Positions 1 to 5,152 of a DNA stretch of 5,152 nucleotides are shown in pieces. Under the pieces are notes generated by a model. It worked only from the letters and a program-made list of their open reading frames with translations. It was not told the origin of the DNA and searched no databases. A program made the translations under genes and the position numbers. The stretch is taken from the NCBI GenBank assembly GCA_040757035.1, contig JBFLYM010000043.1, positions 1 through 5,152 of the forward strand. The letters are read 5' to 3'. Positions within the stretch are counted from its first letter, which is position 1, and every line of letters begins with the position of its first letter. This DNA comes from JAHJBR01 sp040757035. GTDB lineage: Archaea > Micrarchaeota > Micrarchaeia > Anstonellales > Bilamarchaeaceae.

Positions 1-2
1 TT

Positions 3-146
3 AGAAAAATTTTGGATTTTGCTTCTACAATAAGGCTTGCGCTTGTGCAAAGAGATGGAATACCTAAACTTGTTTTCGAAGAGCTTGAGCCAAAACAACA
101 GTTGTTCATGGAAGCGTTTTCACTATCTCGCTTTGCGAACGCTTAG
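3..146 (+). CDS. C-terminal end of an unrecognised protein (5' end outside window)
   Basis: An open frame enters from the left edge and ends at a TAG at 144-146, giving 47 residues from RKILDFASTI to LSRFANA. The composition looks like ordinary protein: amphipathic, with alternating hydrophobic and charged residues and a segment VFEELEPKQQLFMEAF that should be helical. I do not recognise a family and see no catalytic motif, signal peptide or membrane segment. It would converge on pheT, with about 190 bp between the two stop codons. A longer open frame (37-336) overlaps it in another register, but that one needs a TTG start and has a basic, Ser-rich, unconvincing composition, so I prefer this frame. 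The preference is inferred from composition and position only; no homology could be tested. Confidence 0.45.
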   Translation, partial: RKILDFASTIRLALVQRDGIPKLVFEELEPKQQLFMEAFSLSRFANA

Positions 147-340
147 TACGAGTTCCAAGCAAATTAGAGCATACAGGTTTTACGACGTGAAAGCGCGCGC
201 GTTTTGTAAAGTCAAGTCAAATGGCAAACTTAAGTTACAAAAATTTTTTAAACTTCAGTATTATACTGGAACTGAGGGGGGAGAGAGGAGAGCTATACCG
301 GAACTAAAGGAAAGAAAGAGAAATACCCCAACGTAATAAA
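147..340. other. Convergent intergenic spacer between the left-edge gene and pheT
   Basis: This stretch separates the stop of the left-edge + strand frame from the stop of pheT. It contains an alternating CG tract at 193-201, a T6 run at 244-249, a near-perfect palindrome at 256-268 (CAGTAT-T-ATACTG) and a degenerate 32-bp duplication at 262-325. No tRNA-like fold or convincing coding frame was seen. The T6 run could help end the + strand transcript. Read on the minus strand, the region just after the pheT stop is pyrimidine-rich, which fits archaeal intrinsic 3' ends, but that is inference. Confidence 0.5.
262..325. repeat. Degenerate 32-bp tandem duplication with purine-rich halves
   Basis: Two adjacent 32-bp units occupy 262-293 and 294-325. 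Each starts with an almost identical 12-mer (TATACTGGAACT at 262-273, TATACCGGAACT at 294-305, one mismatch). Each then runs into a purine tract on the + strand (274-292, mostly G; 306-323, mostly A). The purine halves differ by many A/G transitions. It lies just 3' of pheT, whose transcript would carry the pyrimidine-rich complement. It may be a simple duplication that has drifted, or part of a termination region. Confidence 0.5.
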
Positions 341-2041
341 TCAAATACCATCCAGCGTAATCTCACACATACAAACAGGATTTTCTATACCAAACGTTTC
401 TAATATTTCTGGTGCGATTTCACCAATACACCCACATACACTATCTTTAAGGTAAATATCCGCGGATCTATTAGATATAAAATATTTATTTTGTGATTTT
501 TTCAACACAAAATTTCTTTCCAAAACATTGGAAATTGATTGGAAAACCCCGCGTATTGTTGAAAAATCAAGCGATTGTGCAGAAATAGCAAACGCGAAAT
601 TAGTTTTTTCGCCATTATTATACACGTGCCCAATCTCAAAAATTTTTATTGGAAGTTCATGAGTTTTGTTTAAAGCCAAATTATTCAACAACGATTTGAT
701 TACCGATGTTCTTATAACAGTAAATTCTTCAGTTTTTGGGTTGAGTATCTTAAGAGGTACAACCGCCTCTTTGCATACATCTTCACGCACATTTTTGCGC
801 ATATCTTCGTGCGCTTCTTTATACACGTTTCCTCGGCCATTCCCACGCGCATCTTCATGTGTGAGCGAATAATTTACTACCTCTATAAAACCCATCCCAA
901 CCATTGCTTGATTTATTTGCTGGTGCATTTTGTGCCAAGTGCTCAGTGAACCAGGAGTGAAAAAATCAGGCAGACATGGTGCAAAATTATTATATCCATG
1001 AGCTATTGCAACATCTTCTATAACATCAACATCGTGCATGACATCTAATCTATATGCAGGTATTAGTGCGTTTGCTTTGCCATTGTGTTGCCAACCCATT
1101 TTAGTTAAATAATCCAGAATCTGTTTTTTATCAAACCTTTTGCCAAGAACTTTGTTTATTGTATCGAAATTAATAGGCTTTTTTATTGGCGCGAGTTTCG
1201 GGTAAATCTCTCCATCAACATCAACTTCGTATATCTCTCCTCCGCGATCTGCGAGCGCACATACAATAATATTAAGCACTCGCCACAATGTTTTTATATG
1301 CGTTCCAGTACTTTCAATCAACAAATTTTTGGTTTTTTCATTAACGCGCGTACGCTCGCAGTTTATTATTGGCGGAAATGAGACTACTCCTTTTTGATCG
1401 TAAATCATAGGATAAATCATAGGACAATCATTGCGTATGCCGCGCGCGTCATACCTATCGTGTTTGTCATTATCTTGCTGCCTGCATTTATCATATATCA
1501 AATGCGCGTACGCTCTTCCTTTTGGATGTTTTTCCAATATTTCAGCAACATCCATCTCAATATCAAAATCAAGCGGAGCGAATCGTTCAGTATTTACAAA
1601 TTTATAAACAAGCGGAAATTCAATGCGGTCAAAATCATGCACTCCAATAGCGACCTTTTTTCTTTTCCGCCCCACAGTTTCATGTAGTTTTTCCTGCAGT
1701 TGCATAAGAGATTTGAGCAAATCCTCATTTATATTTATATTTTTCACTACCGCAGCGACAATATAAGGCCGCAGCACTCCGACCGAGGAATCCCGCTTAA
1801 CATAAAAATCAGATTTTTTCGCATTATATGTATACTGTTTTTTACCATGATACGAATTGAGTGCGCGCGCTATGCCTTCTATAGAAAAAAGATCAGGCCT
1901 ATTCGGTGTAATTTCCACAAATAGTTCATCGTTTTTTTCATTACACGGCATTCCAATTTCACTAAGCGTTGCCAAAACCTGCCCAACATCCAAATCCGTC
2001 AATTTGGTTATTTCAGAACAAGAAATTGTAATTATTGCCAT
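341..2041 (-). CDS. pheT: Phenylalanyl-tRNA synthetase beta subunit, archaeal type (EC 6.1.1.20)
   Basis: PheT is the beta chain of the cytoplasmic (alpha-beta)2 enzyme that attaches phenylalanine to tRNA-Phe; the B3/B4 domain edits mischarged tyrosine in this family. Numbered from the ATG at 2041 (566 aa), the N-terminal B1 region includes VEITPNRPDLFSIEGIARAL (about 42-61). The B3/B4 region includes QLQEKLHETVGRKRKKVAIG (about 114-133), HDFD just after it, and SFPPIINCERTRV (about 221-233). A B5 region covers about 285-345. The core-like C-terminal part runs from about 350 and ends with GEIAPEILETFGIENPV. The length, without a bacterial C-terminal B8 domain, marks the archaeal/eukaryotic type. 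I prefer the ATG because family members start close to it; a GTG three codons upstream (2050) is also open. No strong ribosome binding site is visible. Two in-frame insertions, at residues about 185-214 and 395-428, exceed the usual family length. The partner gene pheS is not in the window. Confidence 0.95.
   Translation of the reverse strand: MAIITISCSEITKLTDLDVGQVLATLSEIGMPCNEKNDELFVEITPNRPDLFSIEGIARALNSYHGKKQYTYNAKKSDFYVKRDSSVGVLRPYIVAAVVKNININEDLLKSLMQLQEKLHETVGRKRKKVAIGVHDFDRIEFPLVYKFVNTERFAPLDFDIEMDVAEILEKHPKGRAYAHLIYDKCRQQDNDKHDRYDARGIRNDCPMIYPMIYDQKGVVSFPPIINCERTRVNEKTKNLLIESTGTHIKTLWRVLNIIVCALADRGGEIYEVDVDGEIYPKLAPIKKPINFDTINKVLGKRFDKKQILDYLTKMGWQHNGKANALIPAYRLDVMHDVDVIEDVAIAHGYNNFAPCLPDFFTPGSLSTWHKMHQQINQAMVGMGFIEVVNYSLTHEDARGNGRGNVYKEAHEDMRKNVREDVCKEAVVPLKILNPKTEEFTVIRTSVIKSLLNNLALNKTHELPIKIFEIGHVYNNGEKTNFAFAISAQSLDFSTIRGVFQSISNVLERNFVLKKSQNKYFISNRSADIYLKDSVCGCIGEIAPEILETFGIENPVCMCEITLDGI
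764..859 (-). repeat. 48-bp in-frame tandem repeat inside pheT (16-residue unit, two copies)
   Basis: Copy 1 (812-859) encodes HEDARGNGRGNVYKEA and copy 2 (764-811) encodes HEDMRKNVREDVCKEA. By my alignment 10 of 16 residues and 31 of 48 bases match, with no gaps. Each copy may itself consist of two 8-residue halves. The repeat sits between the conserved blocks GFIEVVNYSLT and ILNPKTEEFTVIRTS, where family members normally have a shorter linker. It is therefore probably an exposed charged loop created by duplication that has since diverged. Confidence 0.8.
1400..1489 (-). repeat. Polar in-frame insertion in the PheT B3/B4 region, ending in a 12-bp tandem duplication
   Basis: Between the conserved KHPKGRAYAHLIYD and GVVSFPPIIN blocks, where archaeal PheT usually has a short connection, this protein has an extra stretch of about 22 polar residues rich in Asp, Lys, Arg, Asn and Gln (nucleotides 1424-1489). 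It is followed by PMIYPMIY. The PMIY duplication is a perfect 12-bp tandem repeat on the DNA: the + strand reads TAAATCATAGGA at 1401-1412 and again at 1413-1424. The frame is kept and the downstream block is intact, so the enzyme should still fold. Confidence 0.75.
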
Positions 2042-2068
2042 ACTATACACTGATCATACAACCGATAT

Positions 2069-2088
2069 GTCAAATAAAAATTTTTGAC
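2069..2088 (-). promoter_or_regulatory. Possible pheT TATA-like tract inside a small inverted repeat
   Basis: In the 57-bp gap between ppsA and pheT, GTCAAA (2069-2074) and TTTGAC (2083-2088) form a perfect 6-bp inverted repeat around an A/T-only core. On the minus strand the core reads TTTTTAT, about 37 bases before the pheT ATG. With archaeal spacing (TATA centre near -26) this would give a leader of roughly 10 bases, consistent with the weak ribosome binding site. The flanking palindrome could be an operator or just a weak hairpin at the end of the ppsA transcript. This is an inference from position and composition. Confidence 0.3.
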
Positions 2089-2098
2089 CATTATTAAT

Positions 2099-4603
2099 CT
2101 ACTGATCTCTGCCAAAATCAAAATTCTCTTTATGTTCATCTTCTTTTAGCGCGCGCGCAAGTTTCTCAAGCCGCTTAAGAATTATTTTTTGTTCAGCGCT
2201 CGCAACAATCTTCTTGGTTTTTTCAACAACATCGGGATTTACCGATATGCTTGTTATTCCATATTCAACTAATTTTTCTGCGAATTCCGGATATACCGAT
2301 GGCGCTTGTCCGCAAAGCGAAGAACTAACCCCGTATTTGTTACATGTTTCAACCACGTGTTTTATCGAGCGGTAAACCGCTTCATTTCTTTCATCAAACC
2401 CCTTTGCAAGCGTTGCATTATCGCGGTCTATACCTAAAGTAAGCTGGGTTAGGTCATTACTTCCGATTGAAATTCCGTCAATACCTTCCTGACAAAACTG
2501 GTCAATCAAAAGAACCGTGCTCGGAACTTCAACCATTATCCAAAGTTTGAAATCGCGTGTACGGTAGAGATGAACCTCCTGCATTATTTCTTTTATTGCG
2601 CGAAGTTCGCCTAATCTCCTCACAAACGGAATCATAAGCCATAAATTTTTCAATCCGAATTCATCGCGGACTTTTTTTATCGCTTCAAGCTCCATCTTAA
2701 ATATTTCAGGTTCTGCTATATATCGCGCCGCGCCACGATACCCCATCATTGGATTTTCTTCTTTCAATTCGTATTTGTCCCCGCCTTCCAAATTACGGTA
2801 TTCGTTGGTTTTGAAATCAGTTGCTCTGTAAACTACCGGACGCGGATAAAATGCGGAAACAAATCGCTGCAAATTTTCTGCGAGTCGATCTATATATTCC
2901 TGTCCTCTATTTTCTTCTAACATTTTTCTTGGGTGCTGACCTATATTTGCGATTATGAATTCAGCGCGCAGCAGTCCAACCCCATCTACTGGCAATTTGG
3001 AAGTTTTTCCTGCAAGTTCAACTTCTGCCAAATTCACATATATTTTTGTTCCAGTTATCGGTGGTTCGGATTTCGTGGCAAGCGCAAGCTTCGAAGTAGA
3101 ATCAGGAGTTTCGGCAATTTTTGTAAGAACTTCGCCCTCATAAATCAACCCCTTTTCACCATCCACAGTAATTAGCGTGTTCTCCTGAAATTGTTGAGTT
3201 GCTTTTCCAGTCCCAACTACGCACGGAATTCCAAGTTCGCGTGAAACAATCGCTGCATGACTTGTCATTCCCCCATGATCGGTTACAATTGCAACAGCCC
3301 TTTTCATTGCCGGAACAAAATCAGGAGTTGTCATAGGCGCAACAAGTACATCACCATTATTAACCTTTCCGATTTCTTTTGCATTTTTGCATATTCTTAC
3401 TTTTCCGCATCCGATTCCCGGAGAAGCAGAAAGTCCTTTAAGAATTATTTTTGCACTCATTATGCTTTGTTTTCTACTCTCTACAGTACTTTCCATACTA
3501 CATCCCATATCAGCACTTTCCATGCTATTTCCCATACCACTTTCTATATCACAGCTCATACTAGTCTCAATGCTACTCCTCACACTAGCACTTTGCATAT
3601 CACTACTTTCCATACCATCTCCTATAATACCTCTAGCTTCTTTTTTTCTAAGAGTGGTTATTGGTCTCGATTGAACGATGTATAAATTTTGCCTGCTTAC
3701 TGCCCATTCTATATCCTGCGGAAAATTATAATGTTCTTCTATTTTTTTTCCTATTTCTGCTAAATCAATTATAATATCGTCCAATAGTTTCTGTTTTTGC
3801 TGCATATCCTCTTTTATTTCAGCACGCTCATTTTTCTCCCCTATTTTTGTCAACAGCCAGGTTTGTTTTGATACCGATTTGTCAATTATTTTCATGTCAG
3901 ATTTACTTATTCTATATGTATCCGGTGTTATTTGTCCGCTTACCACGGTTTCGCCTAGACCATACGCAGCTTCAATTGTAAGAACATTTTGGTCTTGAGA
4001 AATCGGATCAACCGTAAATAACACTCCGGCGCGTTCGCTTTGCACCATAAGTTGGACAACCGCAGCAAGCCCAACTTTCATATGCTCAAATTTATTTTGG
4101 ACTCTGTAATATATCGCACGCGGTTCAAACAATGATGCCCAACATTCTTTCACTGCCGCAACCACATTTTCCGTTCCTTTTATATTGAGATAAGTGCTTT
4201 GTTGACCTGCGAAACTCGCTTGAGGCAAATCTTCAGCCGTCGCAGAACTTCTCACAGCAACGTAGCATTCATCACCCACATGTTCGTTTAATTTTATATA
4301 ATCAGCAATTATTTGATTTCTAATTTCTTGAGGCATTTCGCCACCAAGAATAAGTCCTTTTATTTTTTCACTCGCGTTATTCAGTTGATCTGTATCGTTA
4401 ACATCCAGTACTGAAAGTATTTTGATTATTTCGGGTATGAGATTATTATATTCAAGATGAAAAAAATACGCATTGCTTAATACCACAAATCCTGGAGGAA
4501 TCGGAAATCCCGTGTTTGCCATTTCTCCCAAATTCGCGCCTTTTCCTCCTGCTTCAATTAAGCTTGATTTATCCAACTGTTCAAACCATTTTGTATAAAT
4601 CAT
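2099..4603 (-). CDS. ppsA: Phosphoenolpyruvate synthase (pyruvate, water dikinase; EC 2.7.9.2)
   Basis: PpsA converts pyruvate, ATP and water to PEP, AMP and phosphate in the cytoplasm, the entry step of gluconeogenesis; in some archaea it may also run towards pyruvate. Numbered from the ATG at 4603 (834 aa), the N-terminal ATP-grasp domain shows GGKGANLGEM (20-29), VRSSATAEDLPQASFAGQQS (117-136) and VQSRPITTL (310-318). The swivelling phosphohistidine domain has GGMTSHAAI with the catalytic His at 449. The C-terminal TIM barrel, which binds pyruvate/PEP, has LLRAEF (Arg 546), NEYRNLEGG (600-608), EENPMMGYRG (615-624), MVEVPS (690-695), GSNDLTQ (714-720) and LCGQAPS with the catalytic Cys at 764. 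All expected active-site motifs are present, so it should be functional. I chose the ATG at 4603 because GGTGA lies just upstream and the family begins near this point; a TTG seven codons upstream (4624) is open but less likely. A Ser/Met-rich repeat linker at about 323-382 is unusual. Confidence 0.96.
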   Translation of the reverse strand: MIYTKWFEQLDKSSLIEAGGKGANLGEMANTGFPIPPGFVVLSNAYFFHLEYNNLIPEIIKILSVLDVNDTDQLNNASEKIKGLILGGEMPQEIRNQIIADYIKLNEHVGDECYVAVRSSATAEDLPQASFAGQQSTYLNIKGTENVVAAVKECWASLFEPRAIYYRVQNKFEHMKVGLAAVVQLMVQSERAGVLFTVDPISQDQNVLTIEAAYGLGETVVSGQITPDTYRISKSDMKIIDKSVSKQTWLLTKIGEKNERAEIKEDMQQKQKLLDDIIIDLAEIGKKIEEHYNFPQDIEWAVSRQNLYIVQSRPITTLRKKEARGIIGDGMESSDMQSASVRSSIETSMSCDIESGMGNSMESADMGCSMESTVESRKQSIMSAKIILKGLSASPGIGCGKVRICKNAKEIGKVNNGDVLVAPMTTPDFVPAMKRAVAIVTDHGGMTSHAAIVSRELGIPCVVGTGKATQQFQENTLITVDGEKGLIYEGEVLTKIAETPDSTSKLALATKSEPPITGTKIYVNLAEVELAGKTSKLPVDGVGLLRAEFIIANIGQHPRKMLEENRGQEYIDRLAENLQRFVSAFYPRPVVYRATDFKTNEYRNLEGGDKYELKEENPMMGYRGAARYIAEPEIFKMELEAIKKVRDEFGLKNLWLMIPFVRRLGELRAIKEIMQEVHLYRTRDFKLWIMVEVPSTVLLIDQFCQEGIDGISIGSNDLTQLTLGIDRDNATLAKGFDERNEAVYRSIKHVVETCNKYGVSSSLCGQAPSVYPEFAEKLVEYGITSISVNPDVVEKTKKIVASAEQKIILKRLEKLARALKEDEHKENFDFGRDQ
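3476..3616 (-). repeat. Degenerate Ser/Met/Glu repeat linker inside ppsA
   Basis: Between the ATP-grasp domain (ending near VQSRPITTL) and the phosphohistidine domain (starting near ILKGLSASPG) the protein has a low-complexity stretch of about 50 residues. Its units resemble each other: GMESSDM, SSIETSM, CDIESGM, NSMESADM and SMESTVES. This gives a period of about 8-9 residues (24-27 bp) around a core (I/M)-E-(S/T)-x-x. Met, Ser, Glu and Cys dominate, and no domain is recognisable. The position is a natural hinge for the swivelling domain, so an extended flexible linker could be tolerated. The family normally has a short connection here. Confidence 0.75.
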
Positions 4604-4616
4604 AATCTCACCAAAC
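4604..4616 (-). promoter_or_regulatory. Shine-Dalgarno element deciding the ppsA start
   Basis: Reading on the minus strand, GGTGAG is followed by ATT and then the ATG at 4603-4601. GGTGA matches the anti-Shine-Dalgarno end of archaeal 16S rRNA (UCACC) at close but acceptable spacing. This supports the ATG over the in-frame upstream TTG at 4624, which would place the motif inside the coding region. Confidence 0.6.
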
Positions 4617-4650
4617 AACCACAACCGAATATTAAAAAAATACTAAACAA

Positions 4651-4661
4651 AAATTAATAAA
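4651..4661 (-). promoter_or_regulatory. Candidate TATA box for ppsA
   Basis: The minus strand reads TTTATTAATTT here, about 50 bases before the ppsA ATG. A start of transcription about 25 bases downstream would leave a leader of about 25-30 bases that includes the GGTGA element, which is coherent for a leadered archaeal mRNA. Another A/T-rich tract (TTTTTTTAATATT, about 4630-4642) lies closer to the gene and is an alternative. Composition alone cannot distinguish them in such A/T-rich DNA. Confidence 0.3.
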
Positions 4662-4706
4662 CAATCTTATTCTCTTTGATCTTGCTCTTATTTTCTTTAA
4701 ATATAC

Positions 4707-4731
4707 CGATCCACTAAAAAAACGTGGATCG
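4707..4731. repeat. Hairpin with an 8-bp perfect stem and A/T-rich 9-nt loop
   Basis: CGATCCAC (4707-4714) pairs with GTGGATCG (4724-4731) around the loop TAAAAAAAC. ATAT at 4701-4704 can extend the stem by pairing with ATAT at 4733-4736 across a small internal loop. On the minus strand the loop carries a T7 run. It could be a subterminal hairpin of the decayed IS200/IS605 element, a terminator for DNA upstream of ppsA, or a regulatory hairpin before ppsA. No single role is proven. Confidence 0.6.
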
Positions 4732-4732
4732 C

Positions 4733-4799
4733 ATATACGCAACCCATCAAGATAAAACCTAAAAAACAAAACTGGAAAAACTTAGTTGGTTGCGTATAT
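4733..4799. repeat. 12-bp perfect inverted repeat spanning the end of the TnpB fragment
   Basis: ATATACGCAACC (4733-4744) and GGTTGCGTATAT (4788-4799) are exact reverse complements separated by 43 bases. The right arm encodes the last residues of the transposase fragment (IYAT), immediately before its stop. Recognisable TnpB similarity ends right where this arm begins. The repeat thus marks the breakpoint of the remnant, or could form a long hairpin in RNA. Confidence 0.65.
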
Positions 4800-5009
4800 T
4801 CCGCAGAAAGGACAATTATGCACTCTTTCTATTAGCTCTTTCTTGACAAGTTGATGACAACTGCTACACTCCTGACTTGTATTCTTTGGGTCTACAAACA
4901 CGACTTTGCAACCAGCACTTTCAGCCTTGTAGCAAAGTAGATTTGCAAACTCTCCAAACGGTGTAACTTCCAATTTCTTATCAAGCTTGAAACCAGTCTT
5001 GTGGATAAT
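4782..5009 (-). pseudogene. tnpB: C-terminal fragment of an IS200/IS605-family TnpB (OrfB) transposon protein
   Basis: TnpB is the RNA-guided nuclease carried by IS200/IS605 and IS1341-type elements. Only part of its C-terminal region remains: EVTPFGEFANLLCYKAESAG, then VVFVDPKNTSQECSSC and ELIERVHNCPFCG. The four zinc-ribbon cysteines are present as two CxxC pairs (codons near 4868-4857 and 4814-4803). The frame opens after a TGA at 5010-5012, has only a TTG (4971-4973) as candidate start, and stops at 4782 directly after CGIYATN. The final RuvC block, usually a DRDxNAxxN-like motif, is therefore missing, as are the earlier RuvC residues and the N-terminal half. Full-length proteins are about 350-450 residues, so this remnant cannot be active. 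A 13-codon frame in another register (ATG at 5022-5020) overlaps its upstream end; I could not show that it is TnpB sequence. Confidence 0.85.
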
Positions 5010-5029
5010 TCAGGCTTTTCATTCTATCC

Positions 5030-5152
5030 TTAACTCTGCGGTTTTTTGGTAATAGGCCGCAATAAATCGTTGGGCAGTCCAATTTTCTCCAACAAAATTC
5101 TTGTTGTTTTTGGAACTTCGGCAATAAGTTCTTTTCCATCGACGTTAACCTT
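5030..5152 (-). CDS. C-terminal end of an unrecognised protein (5' part beyond the right edge)
   Basis: An open frame enters from the right edge on the minus strand and ends with TAA at 5030-5032. It gives 40 residues starting KVNVDGKELIAEVPKTTRIL and ending LLRPITKKPQS. The sequence looks like genuine protein: a short beta-like segment, then a probable helix (TTRILLEKIGL) and a basic tail. I do not recognise the family. It is in a different frame from the TnpB fragment and shares no TnpB motif, so it is probably the host gene next to the insertion. The insertion could in principle have truncated it, but the end looks natural. Confidence 0.5.
   Translation of the reverse strand, partial: KVNVDGKELIAEVPKTTRILLEKIGLPNDLLRPITKKPQS

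Larger units (their letters stand above)
4604..4781. other. Noncoding region between ppsA and the transposase remnant
   Basis: These 178 bases hold the ppsA leader, candidate TATA boxes, a hairpin (4707-4731) and one arm of a 12-bp inverted repeat (4733-4744). No coding frame or tRNA is visible. The part closest to the transposase fragment may be leftover right-end DNA of the insertion sequence, where this family normally carries subterminal hairpins and the guide (omega) RNA sequence. That origin is inferred from position only. Confidence 0.45.

Noticed and set aside
37..336. 99-codon open frame on the + strand with a TTG start
   Set aside because: It overlaps a more protein-like frame ending at 146, runs through the purine-rich duplicated spacer, and has a basic, Ser-rich composition that looks like chance translation.
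764..859. Repeat array resembling a small CRISPR
   Set aside because: The repeats are adjacent, in frame, diverged and translated within pheT; there are no unique spacers between identical repeats.
666..2087. Several short + strand open frames across pheT
   Set aside because: They are antisense to a complete, well-conserved gene and show no independent coding signal.
3257..3685. 142-codon open frame on the + strand with a His/Ser/Thr-rich repetitive product, and an overlapping 95-codon frame
   Set aside because: Both lie antisense to ppsA; the repetitive look comes from the ppsA linker repeats read on the opposite strand. All ppsA motifs are intact around it.
4604..4781. tRNA or riboswitch in the ppsA upstream region
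   Set aside because: No cloverleaf, T-loop consensus or known aptamer core is visible; only simple inverted repeats are present.
4782..5152. A complete IS200/IS605 element with tnpA and tnpB
   Set aside because: Only a TnpB C-terminal piece without its last catalytic block is present, and no TnpA-like HUH sequence is seen in the window.

Overview
The window looks like a piece of an AT-rich archaeal chromosome, most likely from an uncultivated lineage. The domain assignment rests mainly on the phenylalanyl-tRNA synthetase beta chain. It is the short archaeal/eukaryotic type (566 residues, no C-terminal anticodon-binding B8 domain) and not the roughly 800-residue bacterial type. A GGTGA Shine-Dalgarno match before ppsA and A/T-rich TATA-like boxes upstream of both large genes fit this. 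Phylum cannot be fixed from the sequence; a small-genome (DPANN-like) archaeon is possible but is only a guess.

Layout from left to right. Positions 3-146 (+) hold the C-terminal end of an unrecognised protein. Positions 147-340 are a convergent intergenic spacer with a degenerate 32-bp tandem duplication that is purine-rich on the + strand. Positions 341-2041 (-) are pheT. Positions 2042-2098 are a short spacer with a small inverted repeat over a TATA-like tract. Positions 2099-4603 (-) are ppsA, phosphoenolpyruvate synthase. Positions 4604-4781 are noncoding and contain the likely ppsA promoter and two inverted repeats. Positions 4782-5009 (-) are a decayed C-terminal fragment of an IS200/IS605-family TnpB (OrfB). 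Positions 5030-5152 (-) are the C-terminal end of another unrecognised protein cut by the window edge.

The two intact genes are housekeeping: PpsA makes PEP from pyruvate and ATP, and PheT is the beta half of the enzyme that charges tRNA-Phe. They share a strand with a 57-bp gap but have no obvious metabolic link, and pheS is not in the window.

The most unusual signal is that both conserved enzymes carry extra in-frame, low-complexity, internally repetitive segments at presumed surface loops or linkers. There are two in PheT (one with a perfect 12-bp tandem duplication, one with a 16-residue tandem repeat) and one Ser/Met/Glu-rich segment in PpsA. The repeat period is close to 8 residues (about 24 bp) in two of the three. 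I see no complete novel system here; the leads are the in-frame repeat insertions and the structured scar next to the transposase remnant.
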